From Angelakisella sp. (GTDB lineage: Bacteria; Bacillota; Clostridia; Oscillospirales; Ruminococcaceae), in assembly GCA_022794295.1 (NCBI GenBank), contig JAAWEO010000009.1, forward strand, positions 1 through 26,867: 26,867 nt of DNA. Reading direction: 5' to 3'. This document shows, piece after piece, positions 1 through 8,690 of this stretch. Each line of letters opens with the position of its first letter. Position 1 is the first letter of the stretch. The notes below the pieces were generated by a model. That model was not told the DNA's origin. It did no database searches and saw only the letters and a list, made by a program, of their open reading frames with translations. The position numbers and the translations under genes were made by a program.

Positions 1-1
1 C

Positions 2-49
2 GACCAGGCGCTGTCCGCCCTGGACCCGGACCGGACTGATGTCCGGTGA
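2..49 (+). CDS. possible 3' end of an unidentified plus-strand gene (partial)
   Basis: Reading from base 2 gives 15 codons ending DPDRTDVR and a TGA at 47-49. Third positions are 13/15 G or C, as in the genes of this window. The alternative frame, which stops with TGA at 37-39, has poorer third-position bias. The last codons form a hairpin, CCGGAC-TGAT-GTCCGG (31-46). Too little protein remains to name a family. The call rests only on codon bias and on the convergent arrangement with iscU, so it is tentative. Confidence 0.3.
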   Translation, partial: DQALSALDPDRTDVR

Positions 50-156
50 CAGAAAGGCTACCCGGTACTGGGCGTTGGGCTTCGGGTATGGTGCTGCGCA
101 GGCAGAAACCTCGCCCGCCCCAGCCCGTCAAAGGCAGGGGAGTCGTCCCGCCTTGT

Positions 157-246
157 ACTCGCCCAGACTCCAGGCACCCACTATGCCCCCGCACACCGTC
201 AAGGCCCGAAGGGCCGGGTAGGGTCTGGCAGCGGGCCCTAGCCCGC
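157..246 (-). repeat. 90-nt structured repeat, copy 1 (contains the iscU stop codon)
   Basis: Read on the minus strand from 246 down to 157, this stretch aligns without gaps to 10041-10130, with 71 of 90 bases identical by hand count. It starts with a hairpin GCGGGC-TAGG-GCCCGC (246-231) whose loop holds the TAG stop of iscU. A second hairpin GGCCC-TTC-GGGCC (215-203) follows, then conserved blocks TTGACGGTGTGCGG and TGGGTGCCTGGAGTCT. Both stems keep pairing between copies through compensatory changes, which suggests a structured element. It could work as a terminator or mRNA 3'-end structure, or be a mobile intergenic repeat. Confidence 0.75.
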
Positions 247-663
247 GTTGTGGTCTATTTCCTGGATCGTCCCAACGATGGGTTCCGGATCGATCCCCTG
301 GCGCTTGTAATAGTCCGCCAGCGCCGCCCGGACCGCCTGCTCTGCCAGCACCGAACAGTGCACCTTCACCGGCGGCAGCCCGTCCAAAGCCTCCATTACC
401 GCCTTGTTGGTAAGCTGAAGGGCCTCCTCCACCGTCCGCCCCTTTACCATCTCGGTAGCCATGGAGCTGGTGGCGATCGCCGCCCCGCACCCGAAGGTCT
501 TAAACCGAACGTCTGTAATGACCTCGCCCTCGATCTTCAGGTACATCCGCATAATGTCCCCGCACTTGGCGTTGCCGACCTCCCCCACGCCGTTGGCGTC
601 CGGGAGCTCCCCCACGTTCCGGGGGTTGGTGAAGTGGTCCAGAACCTTTTCCGAATACATCAT
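238..663 (-). CDS. iscU: IscU/NifU-type Fe-S cluster scaffold protein
   Basis: A 141-residue cytoplasmic scaffold on which [2Fe-2S]/[4Fe-4S] clusters are built from sulfur delivered by the cysteine desulfurase encoded just upstream. The three cluster-ligand cysteines of the family are visible: C34 in NAKCGD, C59 in FGCGAA and C103 in VHCSVL. The conserved Asp of the CGD motif (D36) is also present. Length is normal for the short NifU/IscU type. Two consecutive ATG codons open the gene, with AAAGGA about 12 bases upstream. It lies 41 nt downstream of iscS and is almost certainly co-transcribed with it. The TAG stop sits in the loop of a hairpin that starts the 90-nt repeat. Confidence 0.93.
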   Translation of the reverse strand: MMYSEKVLDHFTNPRNVGELPDANGVGEVGNAKCGDIMRMYLKIEGEVITDVRFKTFGCGAAIATSSMATEMVKGRTVEEALQLTNKAVMEALDGLPPVKVHCSVLAEQAVRAALADYYKRQGIDPEPIVGTIQEIDHNAG

Positions 664-704
664 TTTAAATGAACGTCCTTTCTATCAGATCAATTCGTGG
701 TCTT

Positions 705-1883
705 TTAGCGGTCTTTCATGGTGTCCCATACCGGAGACATGGCCCGCAGCCGTTCCACCACCTGGGGGACCGCCTGAAGGATCTCCTCCACCTCGTCCGG
801 AGTGTTCATGTCCCCCAGGGTGAGGCGCAGGCTGCCGTGGGCCACCTCGTGAGGCAGGCCGATGGCCAGCAGCACGTGGCTGGGGTCCAGAGAGCCGGAG
901 GTGCAGGCCGAGCCCGAGGAGGCGCAGATGTCCCGGCTGTCCAGCAGGAGAAGCAGGGATTCCCCCTCCACCCCCTCGAAGGAAAGGTTGCAGTTGCCGG
1001 GAAGGCGCTGGGTGGGGTGGCCGTTGAGGCGGACCTTGGGGAGCTTTGTCAGCTCGGCAATCAGCCGGTCCCGCATGGCGGTGACCCGGGAGGTCTTTTC
1101 CGGCAGGTCCTCCAGCGCCTCGGTGAGGGCCTCCCCCAGCCCTACAATGCCGGCCACATTTTCGGTGCCGGCCCGGCGTCCCCGCTCCTGGCCGCCCCCG
1201 TCCAGGAAGGTGGCAGGGAAGGGGATGCCCTTGCGGATGTACAGCGCCCCCACCCCCTTGGGCCCGTGGAATTTGTGGGCGGAAAGGGACAGAAGGTCAA
1301 TGTTCATAGCCTGAACATCAATGGGGAGATGCCCCACCGCCTGAACGGCGTCGGTGTGGAACAAAACCCCCTTCCTCCGGCAAAGAGCCCCGATCTCCGG
1401 AATGGGTTCCACAGTGCCGATCTCGTTGTTGGCAAACATAACAGAGACCAGGGCGGTCGCCGGGGTGAGGGCCCGCTCCACGTCGGAGACCGAGACCAGG
1501 CCGTACTGGTCCACCGGCAGATAGGTGACAGAGAAACCCTCCTTCTCCAGGGCGGCGCAGGTGTGTAAAATGGCGTGGTGCTCAATGGCGGTGGTGATGA
1601 TGTGGGTCTTGCCCTTGGGGCGCAGGGCCCGGGCGATGCCCTTCAGGGCCCAGTTGTCTGCCTCGGTGCCGCAGGCAGTGAAGAAGATCTCGCTGGGCTC
1701 TGCCCCCAGCCCCTGGGCCACCTGGGCCCGGGCTTCCTCCAGGGCGGCCCGCCCCTCCCGGCCAATGCCGTATATGCTGGAGGGGTTGCCGTAGTGCTGG
1801 CTCAGCCAGGGCAGCATTTTTTGAAGGACCCGCTGGCTCACCTGGGTGGTGGCCGCGTTGTCCGCATAGATCATTTTGCTCAT
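705..1883 (-). CDS. iscS: cysteine desulfurase (NifS/IscS family)
   Basis: A PLP enzyme of 392 residues that converts L-cysteine to L-alanine and passes the persulfide sulfur to the IscU scaffold (and possibly to tRNA-thiolating enzymes). The N-terminus YADNAATT is typical of the family. The PLP lysine is K204 in SAHKFHGPKG. The persulfide cysteine is C327 in SSGSACTSGS. An upstream in-frame ATG would add 24 residues, but they are AT-rich promoter sequence. The start at 1883 has AGAAGGGAG about 10 bases upstream and matches the family N-terminus. First gene of the iscS-iscU operon, with its own promoter and a palindromic operator; no iscR gene lies next to it. Confidence 0.95.
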   Translation of the reverse strand: MSKMIYADNAATTQVSQRVLQKMLPWLSQHYGNPSSIYGIGREGRAALEEARAQVAQGLGAEPSEIFFTACGTEADNWALKGIARALRPKGKTHIITTAIEHHAILHTCAALEKEGFSVTYLPVDQYGLVSVSDVERALTPATALVSVMFANNEIGTVEPIPEIGALCRRKGVLFHTDAVQAVGHLPIDVQAMNIDLLSLSAHKFHGPKGVGALYIRKGIPFPATFLDGGGQERGRRAGTENVAGIVGLGEALTEALEDLPEKTSRVTAMRDRLIAELTKLPKVRLNGHPTQRLPGNCNLSFEGVEGESLLLLLDSRDICASSGSACTSGSLDPSHVLLAIGLPHEVAHGSLRLTLGDMNTPDEVEEILQAVPQVVERLRAMSPVWDTMKDR

Positions 1884-1926
1884 AAAAAGCACGCTCCCTT
1901 CTGTATGTGCTATGAAATACAGGTTG

Positions 1927-1955
1927 ATTATATACCAATTTAGTATATATTGCAA
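1927..1955 (-). promoter_or_regulatory. promoter of iscS-iscU
   Basis: On the minus strand, -35 TTGCAA (1955-1950), a 17-bp spacer and a perfect -10 TATAAT (1932-1927) lie 44 bases upstream of the iscS start. A second TTGACA-like box (1978-1973) lies further upstream but is too far from this -10. Confidence 0.8.
1929..1949 (-). promoter_or_regulatory. palindromic operator inside the isc promoter (IscR/Rrf2-like candidate)
   Basis: A 21-bp inverted repeat of the form TATATACyAAATTrGTATATA, with one mismatched pair, fills the spacer and overlaps the -10 of the isc promoter. A repressor bound here would block RNA polymerase. Fe-S biogenesis operons of Firmicutes are commonly controlled by Rrf2-family IscR. 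The palindrome's position and AT-rich form fit that, but the cognate regulator is not in the window. Confidence 0.55.
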
Positions 1956-1982
1956 GTGTTTTCTACAGCCACTGTCAAATTG

Positions 1983-2456
1983 TTATCCCTTTCCCTGGGA
2001 ACACTTGGCAGCATCAATGGCCAGGACAATCATCAGGCAAAGGAGGGCATCCTCGGGGCGGGCGATTTCCATCAGATAGGTGTCGGTCCAGTTCCACAGC
2101 TCCTTGGAGAGGGTCATCACCTGGCAGGGGCCATCCATCACCCGGTACTCCCATTCCCAAAGGTTCCCCTCCACCGTCCAGCCGTTGCAGTCAAGGTGGA
2201 ATTTGGGCCGCAGAAAGGTAAGCTCCTTGGACAACACCCCCACCAGCCGGCCATGGGAATACAGCTCGAACGTTGGCAGCCAGTGGAACATCTTCTCCTG
2301 GACCGTTCCCAGTGCCTGCCCCCCGGCGTCGTAGATTTGGAGGCGGTGCCCCCAGCTCAGCTGCCCCTTTACAGTGTAAACGGTGTTCCCGTCCCGGTCA
2401 AAAATGTCATAGCTGTCCAGCCAGGAAAAAAGCCTTTGCCGAAATAACAGCTGCAT
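1983..2456 (-). CDS. LURP-one-related / YxjI-like family protein
   Basis: A 157-residue protein that looks like the LURP-one-related family (YxjI-like; a tubby/scramblase-type beta-barrel fold). It opens with MQLLFRQRLFSWLDSYDIFD, followed by the typical alternation of short beta-strand segments: 'D.DGNTVYTVKG', 'GHRLQIYDAGGQALGTVQEKMFHWLPTFELY' as split segments, 'LTFLRPKFHLDCNGW'. No signal peptide; one hydrophobic stretch lies near the C-terminus (LLCLMIVLAI). Biochemical function is not established for bacterial members. Its ATG lies 1 nt after the rnhA stop, so the two are probably translationally coupled. The family call rests on overall pattern, not on a catalytic motif. Confidence 0.7.
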   Translation of the reverse strand: MQLLFRQRLFSWLDSYDIFDRDGNTVYTVKGQLSWGHRLQIYDAGGQALGTVQEKMFHWLPTFELYSHGRLVGVLSKELTFLRPKFHLDCNGWTVEGNLWEWEYRVMDGPCQVMTLSKELWNWTDTYLMEIARPEDALLCLMIVLAIDAAKCSQGKG

Positions 2457-2457
2457 A

Positions 2458-2916
2458 TCAGCACTCCCCCTGGCGGAGCTTCACGGCTTCCGCCACCGCC
2501 ATACGGTCGCATCGCTCATTTTCCGGGTGTCCGGCATGGCCCTTTACCCAGACGAATTCCACAGTGTGCCGGGAAAGGAGGGGAAGCAGCTCCTGCCAGA
2601 GATCCACGTTGAGCACCGCCTCGTTTTTGCCCCGCTTCCACCCACGACGCTGCCAGGAGGCCAGCCATCCCTTGGTGACAGCGTCCACCAGGTACTTGCT
2701 GTCGCTGGTAAGAATGACCCGGCAGGGCTCTTTCAGCGCCTCCAGCCCCCGGATGGCGGCGGTCAGCTCCATACGGTTGTTGGTGGTTTCCCGCTCTCCG
2801 CCGGAAAGCTCCTTCCGGGCCTCCCCGTAGATTAAAACGGCCCCCCATCCCCCCGGCCCGGGATTGCCGGAGCAGGCCCCGTCGGTATAAAGAAAAACGG
2901 TCTTGTACTGTTCCAA
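2458..2916 (-). CDS. rnhA: ribonuclease HI
   Basis: Cytoplasmic endonuclease of 152 residues that degrades the RNA strand of RNA-DNA hybrids, with roles in primer and R-loop removal. All catalytic acids are present: D12 in YTDGACSGNPGPGGWGA, E50 in TTNNRMEL, D72 in TSDSKYL and D137 in NERCDRMA. The auxiliary histidine H127 lies in VKGHAGH. The basic-protrusion region WQRRGWKRGK is also retained. Length matches the E. coli type. The start is a TTG at 2916, chosen because AAGGGGAGGT lies 7 bases upstream and no ATG is suitably placed. First gene of a two-gene unit with the LURP-like gene. Confidence 0.95.
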   Translation of the reverse strand: MEQYKTVFLYTDGACSGNPGPGGWGAVLIYGEARKELSGGERETTNNRMELTAAIRGLEALKEPCRVILTSDSKYLVDAVTKGWLASWQRRGWKRGKNEAVLNVDLWQELLPLLSRHTVEFVWVKGHAGHPENERCDRMAVAEAVKLRQGEC

Positions 2917-3257
2917 GGAAAGACCTCCCCTTAGTTAGTTTATGCCTTTGGCTGTCTAAGAGCCCATTCAAAAGCTCCCCGCACGCTGCCAGGGCATGTC
3001 ATTTTCCATCGCCCTAAGAACCATCTTATATAAGGCGATTAGCCTTGGATACAGGTAGATTCTATCAGGCTCTCAGAAACAGGCACTTATGATTATAACC
3101 GGAACCCCGAACCATTGCAAGGCCGCAGCCTTTTGGGAAAAATTTTTCCCGTCCTGAAAATTTCTCCGGTCTTTGACTATACTTTAGGGCGGACGGACTG
3201 ACACCAAAAGTCAGCAGGAACCCCCAAAAGCGACACAAAACCTCCAAAAGAATCCCC
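2917..3257. other. intergenic region upstream of rnhA and rnj (no gene seen)
   Basis: No ORF with a ribosome binding site and plausible codon bias is found. The rnhA-proximal part (2959-3073) is bounded by AGAGCC and GGCTCT and may be a degenerate short repeat. A perfect 16-bp palindrome GGGAAAAATTTTTCCC lies at 3135-3150. Three CCAAAAG motifs spaced 20 bp apart precede the rnj promoter. No convincing promoter for rnhA was found. Confidence 0.6.
3204..3250 (+). repeat. three CCAAAAG motifs at exact 20-bp spacing
   Basis: CCAAAAG occurs at 3204-3210, 3224-3230 and 3244-3250, ending 7 bp before the rnj -35 box. An inverted copy (CTTTTGG) lies at 3130-3136. The 20-bp period is about two helical turns, so all three face the same side of the DNA. 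That is compatible with cooperative binding of a regulator, but no binding protein is known to me. Confidence 0.55.
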
Positions 3258-3286
3258 TTGACGAAAGGAAGTAAAGCAAGTATAAT
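3258..3286 (+). promoter_or_regulatory. promoter of rnj
   Basis: -35 TTGACG (3258-3263), a 17-bp spacer and a perfect -10 TATAAT (3281-3286). Transcription would begin near 3293, about 310 nt upstream of the rnj GTG start. Confidence 0.8.
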
Positions 3287-3292
3287 AAAAAC

Positions 3293-3602
3293 CAACAGGA
3301 AAATTTGTGCAATTCGCAGAGACGGGGTTTCCCGCCTGCCTTTTGATAGAAGATCCCCCGAGAAGTGCCCGGGGCCGGGTTCTCCCAGCCGGAGAGGACC
3401 GCTTCCTTTTGAATTGTTTCCCCCTCCGTTGGGGTGGGGGAGTTTGCCAGAAAATAGATTCCTTCCCTTTGGGGGCTGCCCGGGAGAGTTTCTCCGGGCC
3501 TGCTTTCCAACGGCCGCTTTCCCGCGTGCTTTCGGGAGGGCTTTTTCTGACATGATAAAAACAATATTATTTTAGTAATGATTAAAATACGGAGGTAAAA
3601 AC
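3293..3602 (+). promoter_or_regulatory. long structured 5' leader of rnj
   Basis: About 310 nt between the inferred transcription start and the rnj start codon, with no credible leader gene. Several GC-rich hairpins are visible: CCCCG/CGGGG (3356-3375), CCCCC/GGGGG around 3420-3441, CCCGGGAGA/TCTCCGGG (3479-3498), and TCCCG/CGGGA followed by a short T-run (about 3519-3546). The last could act as a weak attenuator. RNase E of E. coli autoregulates through a long 5' UTR; a similar feedback by RNase J on its own leader is an inference only. Confidence 0.5.
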
Positions 3603-5759
<2,157 letters not shown>

Positions 5760-5791
5760 GGCGTTTCTGTGACTGGGGCAGCAAAAACTCC

Positions 5792-5820
5792 TTTACGCAG
5801 TAAGTGGATTCTGTTATAAT
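5792..5820 (+). promoter_or_regulatory. promoter of the 48-residue protein gene
   Basis: -35-like TTTACG (5792-5797), a 17-bp spacer and a perfect -10 TATAAT (5815-5820). The start point near 5827 leaves a 5' UTR of only about 25 nt. Confidence 0.65.
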
Positions 5821-5851
5821 AAAGGCAACAAATTATAAGGGGGTTTTTCCC

Positions 5852-5998
5852 ATGCCGGCAGAAAATGAGCGCAAGGATGTCCAAAAGGCGATGGCCTATG
5901 ATTTGATCCGGCTTTTTGAGAAGGACCCGGAAAAGGTCTATACAGCCATGGAATTAAAGGAAATCATTGACGCCTATATCTCTGGCCAGTCCCAGTAA
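5852..5998 (+). CDS. small conserved-looking protein of unknown function (48 aa)
   Basis: A 48-residue, charged, soluble, probably alpha-helical protein: MPAENERKDVQ..., then RLFEKDPEKVYTAMELKEII and a short tail. The start at 5852 has AAGGGGG 8 bases upstream; the longer reading from 5804 would begin inside the promoter and is rejected. It has its own promoter and is followed by a strong terminator-like hairpin, so it appears to be a single-gene transcript between rnj and gdpP. I do not recognise a family. Codon bias and the good expression signals argue that it is real. Confidence 0.75.
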   Translation: MPAENERKDVQKAMAYDLIRLFEKDPEKVYTAMELKEIIDAYISGQSQ

Positions 5999-6036
5999 TC
6001 CGCGCCGCAGCAATGCGCGGCAAGCTCGGAAAAGTC

Positions 6037-6080
6037 AAAGCGCGGCAAGCTTTTTTCAAGGCTTGCCGCGCTTTCTGTTT
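6037..6080 (+). terminator. hairpin terminator after the 48-aa gene
   Basis: A 14-bp perfect stem AAAGCGCGGCAAGC (6037-6050) / GCTTGCCGCGCTTT (6061-6074) with a 10-nt loop, followed by CTGTTTTG. The A/T ends of the stem make it usable in both directions. An upstream copy of the left arm (GCGCGGCAAGCT at 6015-6026, repeated at 6040-6051) could pair with the same right arm, giving two alternative structures. Confidence 0.75.
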
Positions 6081-6096
6081 TGTGGTATACTATACC
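6063..6096 (+). promoter_or_regulatory. promoter of gdpP-rplI-dnaB, nested in the terminator arm, with palindrome
   Basis: -35 TTGCCG (6063-6068) lies inside the right arm of the preceding terminator, followed by a 17-bp spacer and -10 TATACT (6086-6091). A perfect 13-bp palindrome GGTATAcTATACC (6084-6096) overlaps the -10 and could be an operator. Transcription would start near 6098, about 90 nt upstream of gdpP. Confidence 0.6.
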
Positions 6097-6186
6097 ATGA
6101 TTATACTCCGGCAAGGTCTTTTTTGCCGGTGCCATCTTCGTTTTTCTAACTTGAAAAACCACCTCTGGAGCAAAGGAGGAACACAC

Positions 6187-8184
6187 ATGCTGGATCGGAT
6201 GAACCTTTACCGTCCGGTGATCTACAGCACCCTGGCCGTCAGCGGACTGGCGGCAGGCTCCTCGTATTTCTTCGCGGATACCCGGCTCTTTGCCATCCTC
6301 GGAGCGGCTTGGCTGGTCATGGCTTTTCTGGCCCTCTTTTGGTGCGCCCGCATTGGCCGGGATACCGAAAAGCAGCTGGCCGCCCTTCGGGAATCCCTTT
6401 TCGGGGCCCAGCGGGATTCGGTGGCGGAGTTCCCCATGGCTACCATGATCCTCCGGGAGACCGGGGAGGTGCTGTGGCAGAATGACTACTGCCGCCAGCA
6501 CGTCCTGGATGGGGTGGATGCCTTCGGCCGCCAGATCACCGACCTGGTGCCCCAGATAGACCTTGCCGGGGAGCTGGGGCCCAACGGGCAGAACGTGACA
6601 GTGGGGGAGCGGATGTTCACCCTCTACTACCTGCGCACCGACCGCCAGGCAGAGCCGGTGTACGTCCTCTACTTCTTTGACGACAACGACCTGAAGGTCT
6701 ACGCCAAGGAATACTTCGATTCCCGCCCCTGGGTGATGCTTATGGTCATCGACAACTTCTCGGAGCTCTTTCTGGACGCCAAGGAGAACGAACGGAGCAA
6801 GACCATGGGAGAGATCGAGCATATTATCGAGACCTTTACCGAGGAGAACCACGGCCTTCTGAAAAAGCTGGAAAAGGACCGGTACATTGCCGTCATCGAG
6901 GACCGGTATATGCGCCAGGTGGAGGCCAGCCGCTTCCAGCTTTTGGACCAGATCCGCGGGGTCACCGCCGGGGACCGTATCTCCGCCACCATGTCCATCG
7001 GTGTGGGAAGCAAGGAGGGGAGCCTCCACGAATCGGAGGCCCTGGCCCGCCAGGCCCTGGATATGGCTCTGGGCCGGGGCGGCGATCAGGCTGCGGTGAA
7101 GCTCCGGGACGGGTACGAGTTCTTCGGCGGCGTCTCCAAGGGGGTGGAAAAGCGCAACAAGGTGCGCACCCGCATTGTGGCCAACGCCATTACCGAGATC
7201 GTCCAGACCAGCGAGAACATCCTGGTCATGGGCCACCGCTTTGCCGACCTGGATTGTGTGGGGGCGGCGGTGGGCCTTTGTGCCGGCCTGCGGAACATGG
7301 GGCGCTCCGCCCGCATCGTCCTGGACCAGAACCGCAGCCTTGCCCAGTCCCTGGTGGACCGCATCAAGGGGGAGGGGATGGGGGAGCTGTTCATCAGCCC
7401 CGAGGACGCCCTGGAGACCCTTTCCCAGGATACCCTTCTGTTTGTGGTGGATACCCACGTCAAGACCCTGCTGGAATCCCCCACTGTCTACGCCGGGTGC
7501 CGCAATGTGGTGGTCATCGACCATCACCGGAAGATGGTGGACCACATTGAGAACGCCATTATCTTTTTCCACGAGCCCTACGCCTCCTCCGCCTGCGAAA
7601 TGGTGGCGGAGCTGGACCAGTACCTGGGGGAAAAGCAGAAGGTCAGCACCGTGGAGGCGGAGGCCATGCTCTCCGGCATTATGCTGGATACCAAGAACTT
7701 TACCCTGCGCACCGGGGTCCGCACCTTCGAAGCGGCAGCCTTTCTGCGGCGAATGGGGGCGGATACCGTGGAGGTGCGCAAGCTGTTCGCCTCCACCATC
7801 GACGCCTACCGCAGCAAGGCCCAGCTGGTGGCCTCCGCCCAGGAGTACCGGGGCTGCGCCATCGCCTGCACCGAGCGGGAGGTGCCGGATATCCGCATCA
7901 TCGCCTCCCAGGCGGCGGATGAGCTTCTCAACATCTCCGGGGTGGATGCCTCCTTCCTGCTGTTCACCGCCGGTACCGGGGTGAACATCTCGGCCCGGAG
8001 CATGGGGGAGGTCAACGTCCAGGTGATCATGGAGAGCCTGGGAGGGGGCGGCCACCTGACCATGGCGGCAGCCCAGCTGCCGGAGATCACCATGGAGGAG
8101 ACCCGGCAGCGCCTCCGGGAGGCCATCGACAGCTACTTTGAAGCAAACCCCCGCCAGGGGACCCCGCCTGCCGGTACCAATTAG
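6187..8184 (+). CDS. gdpP: cyclic-di-AMP phosphodiesterase GdpP (DHH family, membrane-anchored)
   Basis: A 665-residue membrane protein that hydrolyses the second messenger c-di-AMP to pApA. Order of parts: two N-terminal membrane helices (about 11-29 and 33-53), a PAS-like region (about 70-160), a degenerate GGDEF domain (about 170-300), then the DHH/DHHA1 phosphodiesterase. Metal-binding motifs are visible: GHRFADLDCVGAA, VVDTHV, VVIDHHRK and the late GGGGHLTMAAAQ. Length is normal for GdpP/YybT. The start at 6187 is supported by AAAGGAGGA 6 bases upstream; a longer frame reaching 6013 runs through the terminator and promoter and is rejected. Classic gdpP-rplI-dnaB order, with rplI 34 nt downstream. 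Confidence 0.95.
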   Translation: MLDRMNLYRPVIYSTLAVSGLAAGSSYFFADTRLFAILGAAWLVMAFLALFWCARIGRDTEKQLAALRESLFGAQRDSVAEFPMATMILRETGEVLWQNDYCRQHVLDGVDAFGRQITDLVPQIDLAGELGPNGQNVTVGERMFTLYYLRTDRQAEPVYVLYFFDDNDLKVYAKEYFDSRPWVMLMVIDNFSELFLDAKENERSKTMGEIEHIIETFTEENHGLLKKLEKDRYIAVIEDRYMRQVEASRFQLLDQIRGVTAGDRISATMSIGVGSKEGSLHESEALARQALDMALGRGGDQAAVKLRDGYEFFGGVSKGVEKRNKVRTRIVANAITEIVQTSENILVMGHRFADLDCVGAAVGLCAGLRNMGRSARIVLDQNRSLAQSLVDRIKGEGMGELFISPEDALETLSQDTLLFVVDTHVKTLLESPTVYAGCRNVVVIDHHRKMVDHIENAIIFFHEPYASSACEMVAELDQYLGEKQKVSTVEAEAMLSGIMLDTKNFTLRTGVRTFEAAAFLRRMGADTVEVRKLFASTIDAYRSKAQLVASAQEYRGCAIACTEREVPDIRIIASQAADELLNISGVDASFLLFTAGTGVNISARSMGEVNVQVIMESLGGGGHLTMAAAQLPEITMEETRQRLREAIDSYFEANPRQGTPPAGTN

Positions 8185-8218
8185 AAATTTGTATTCATTA
8201 GGAAAGAAGGAAGAAGCA

Positions 8219-8668
8219 ATGAAGGTTATTTTGACACAGGACGTCAAGGGCTCCGGCCGTAAGGGGGAGCTGGTCACCGTCTCCGATGGGTACGCCAACA
8301 ACTTTCTGCTGAAAAGGGGTTTGGCTATTGCCGCCACCCCCCAGGCCATGAACGAGCTGAAGAACCGGGAGGCCGCCGCTGCCCACCGCCTGGCGGAGGA
8401 GAAAAAGGCCGCCGAGGCCGCCGCCAAGGAGCTGGAGGGCAAAACGGTAAAGCTGTACGCCCGGGGGGGCGCCGGTGGAAAGCTGTTTGGCTCGGTGAGC
8501 ACCAAGGAGATCGCTGAGGCCATCCAGAAGGAGCTGGGGGTGGAGCTGGATAAGCGGAAGATCTCCCTGGACGCGGAGATCAAGGCCTTCGGCACCTACA
8601 ACGCGGAGGTAAAGCTGTACACCGGGGTTTCCGCCCGGGTCTTTGTTGTGGTCAGCGAACAGCAGTAA
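8219..8668 (+). CDS. rplI: 50S ribosomal protein bL9
   Basis: A 149-residue ribosomal protein of the large subunit. The N-terminal rRNA-binding domain opens MKVILTQDVKGSGRKGELV and includes the conserved DGYANNFLLKRGLA. A long connecting helix follows (about residues 42-75, rich in Ala, Glu and Lys), then the C-terminal domain with GGKLFGSVSTKEIAEAI. Length is typical. The start at 8219 is set by the conserved N-terminus and by GAAAGAAGGA upstream. It sits between gdpP and dnaB, as in most Firmicutes, 22 nt before dnaB. Confidence 0.97.
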   Translation: MKVILTQDVKGSGRKGELVTVSDGYANNFLLKRGLAIAATPQAMNELKNREAAAAHRLAEEKKAAEAAAKELEGKTVKLYARGGAGGKLFGSVSTKEIAEAIQKELGVELDKRKISLDAEIKAFGTYNAEVKLYTGVSARVFVVVSEQQ

Positions 8669-8690
8669 GCTAGAGAAGGGGGGGCCAGCC

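Noticed and set aside
51..100. A third full copy of the 90-nt repeat at the window start
   Set aside because: Only the first 20 bases (31-50) resemble copy 2. The rest does not align without forcing, so it is mentioned only as a possible relative.
2959..3073. Possible 115-bp MITE bounded by AGAGCC and GGCTCT
   Set aside because: Only six terminal bases pair, and the inner termini do not match well enough to claim an element.
3065..3575. Open frames on both strands in the rnj leader and upstream region
   Set aside because: No good ribosome binding site, odd composition, and they run through the promoter and hairpins.
5974..8595. An 873-codon minus-strand open frame opposite gdpP and rplI
   Set aside because: A mirror of third-position GC bias. 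It crosses the terminator, the promoter and two certain genes, and has no motif.
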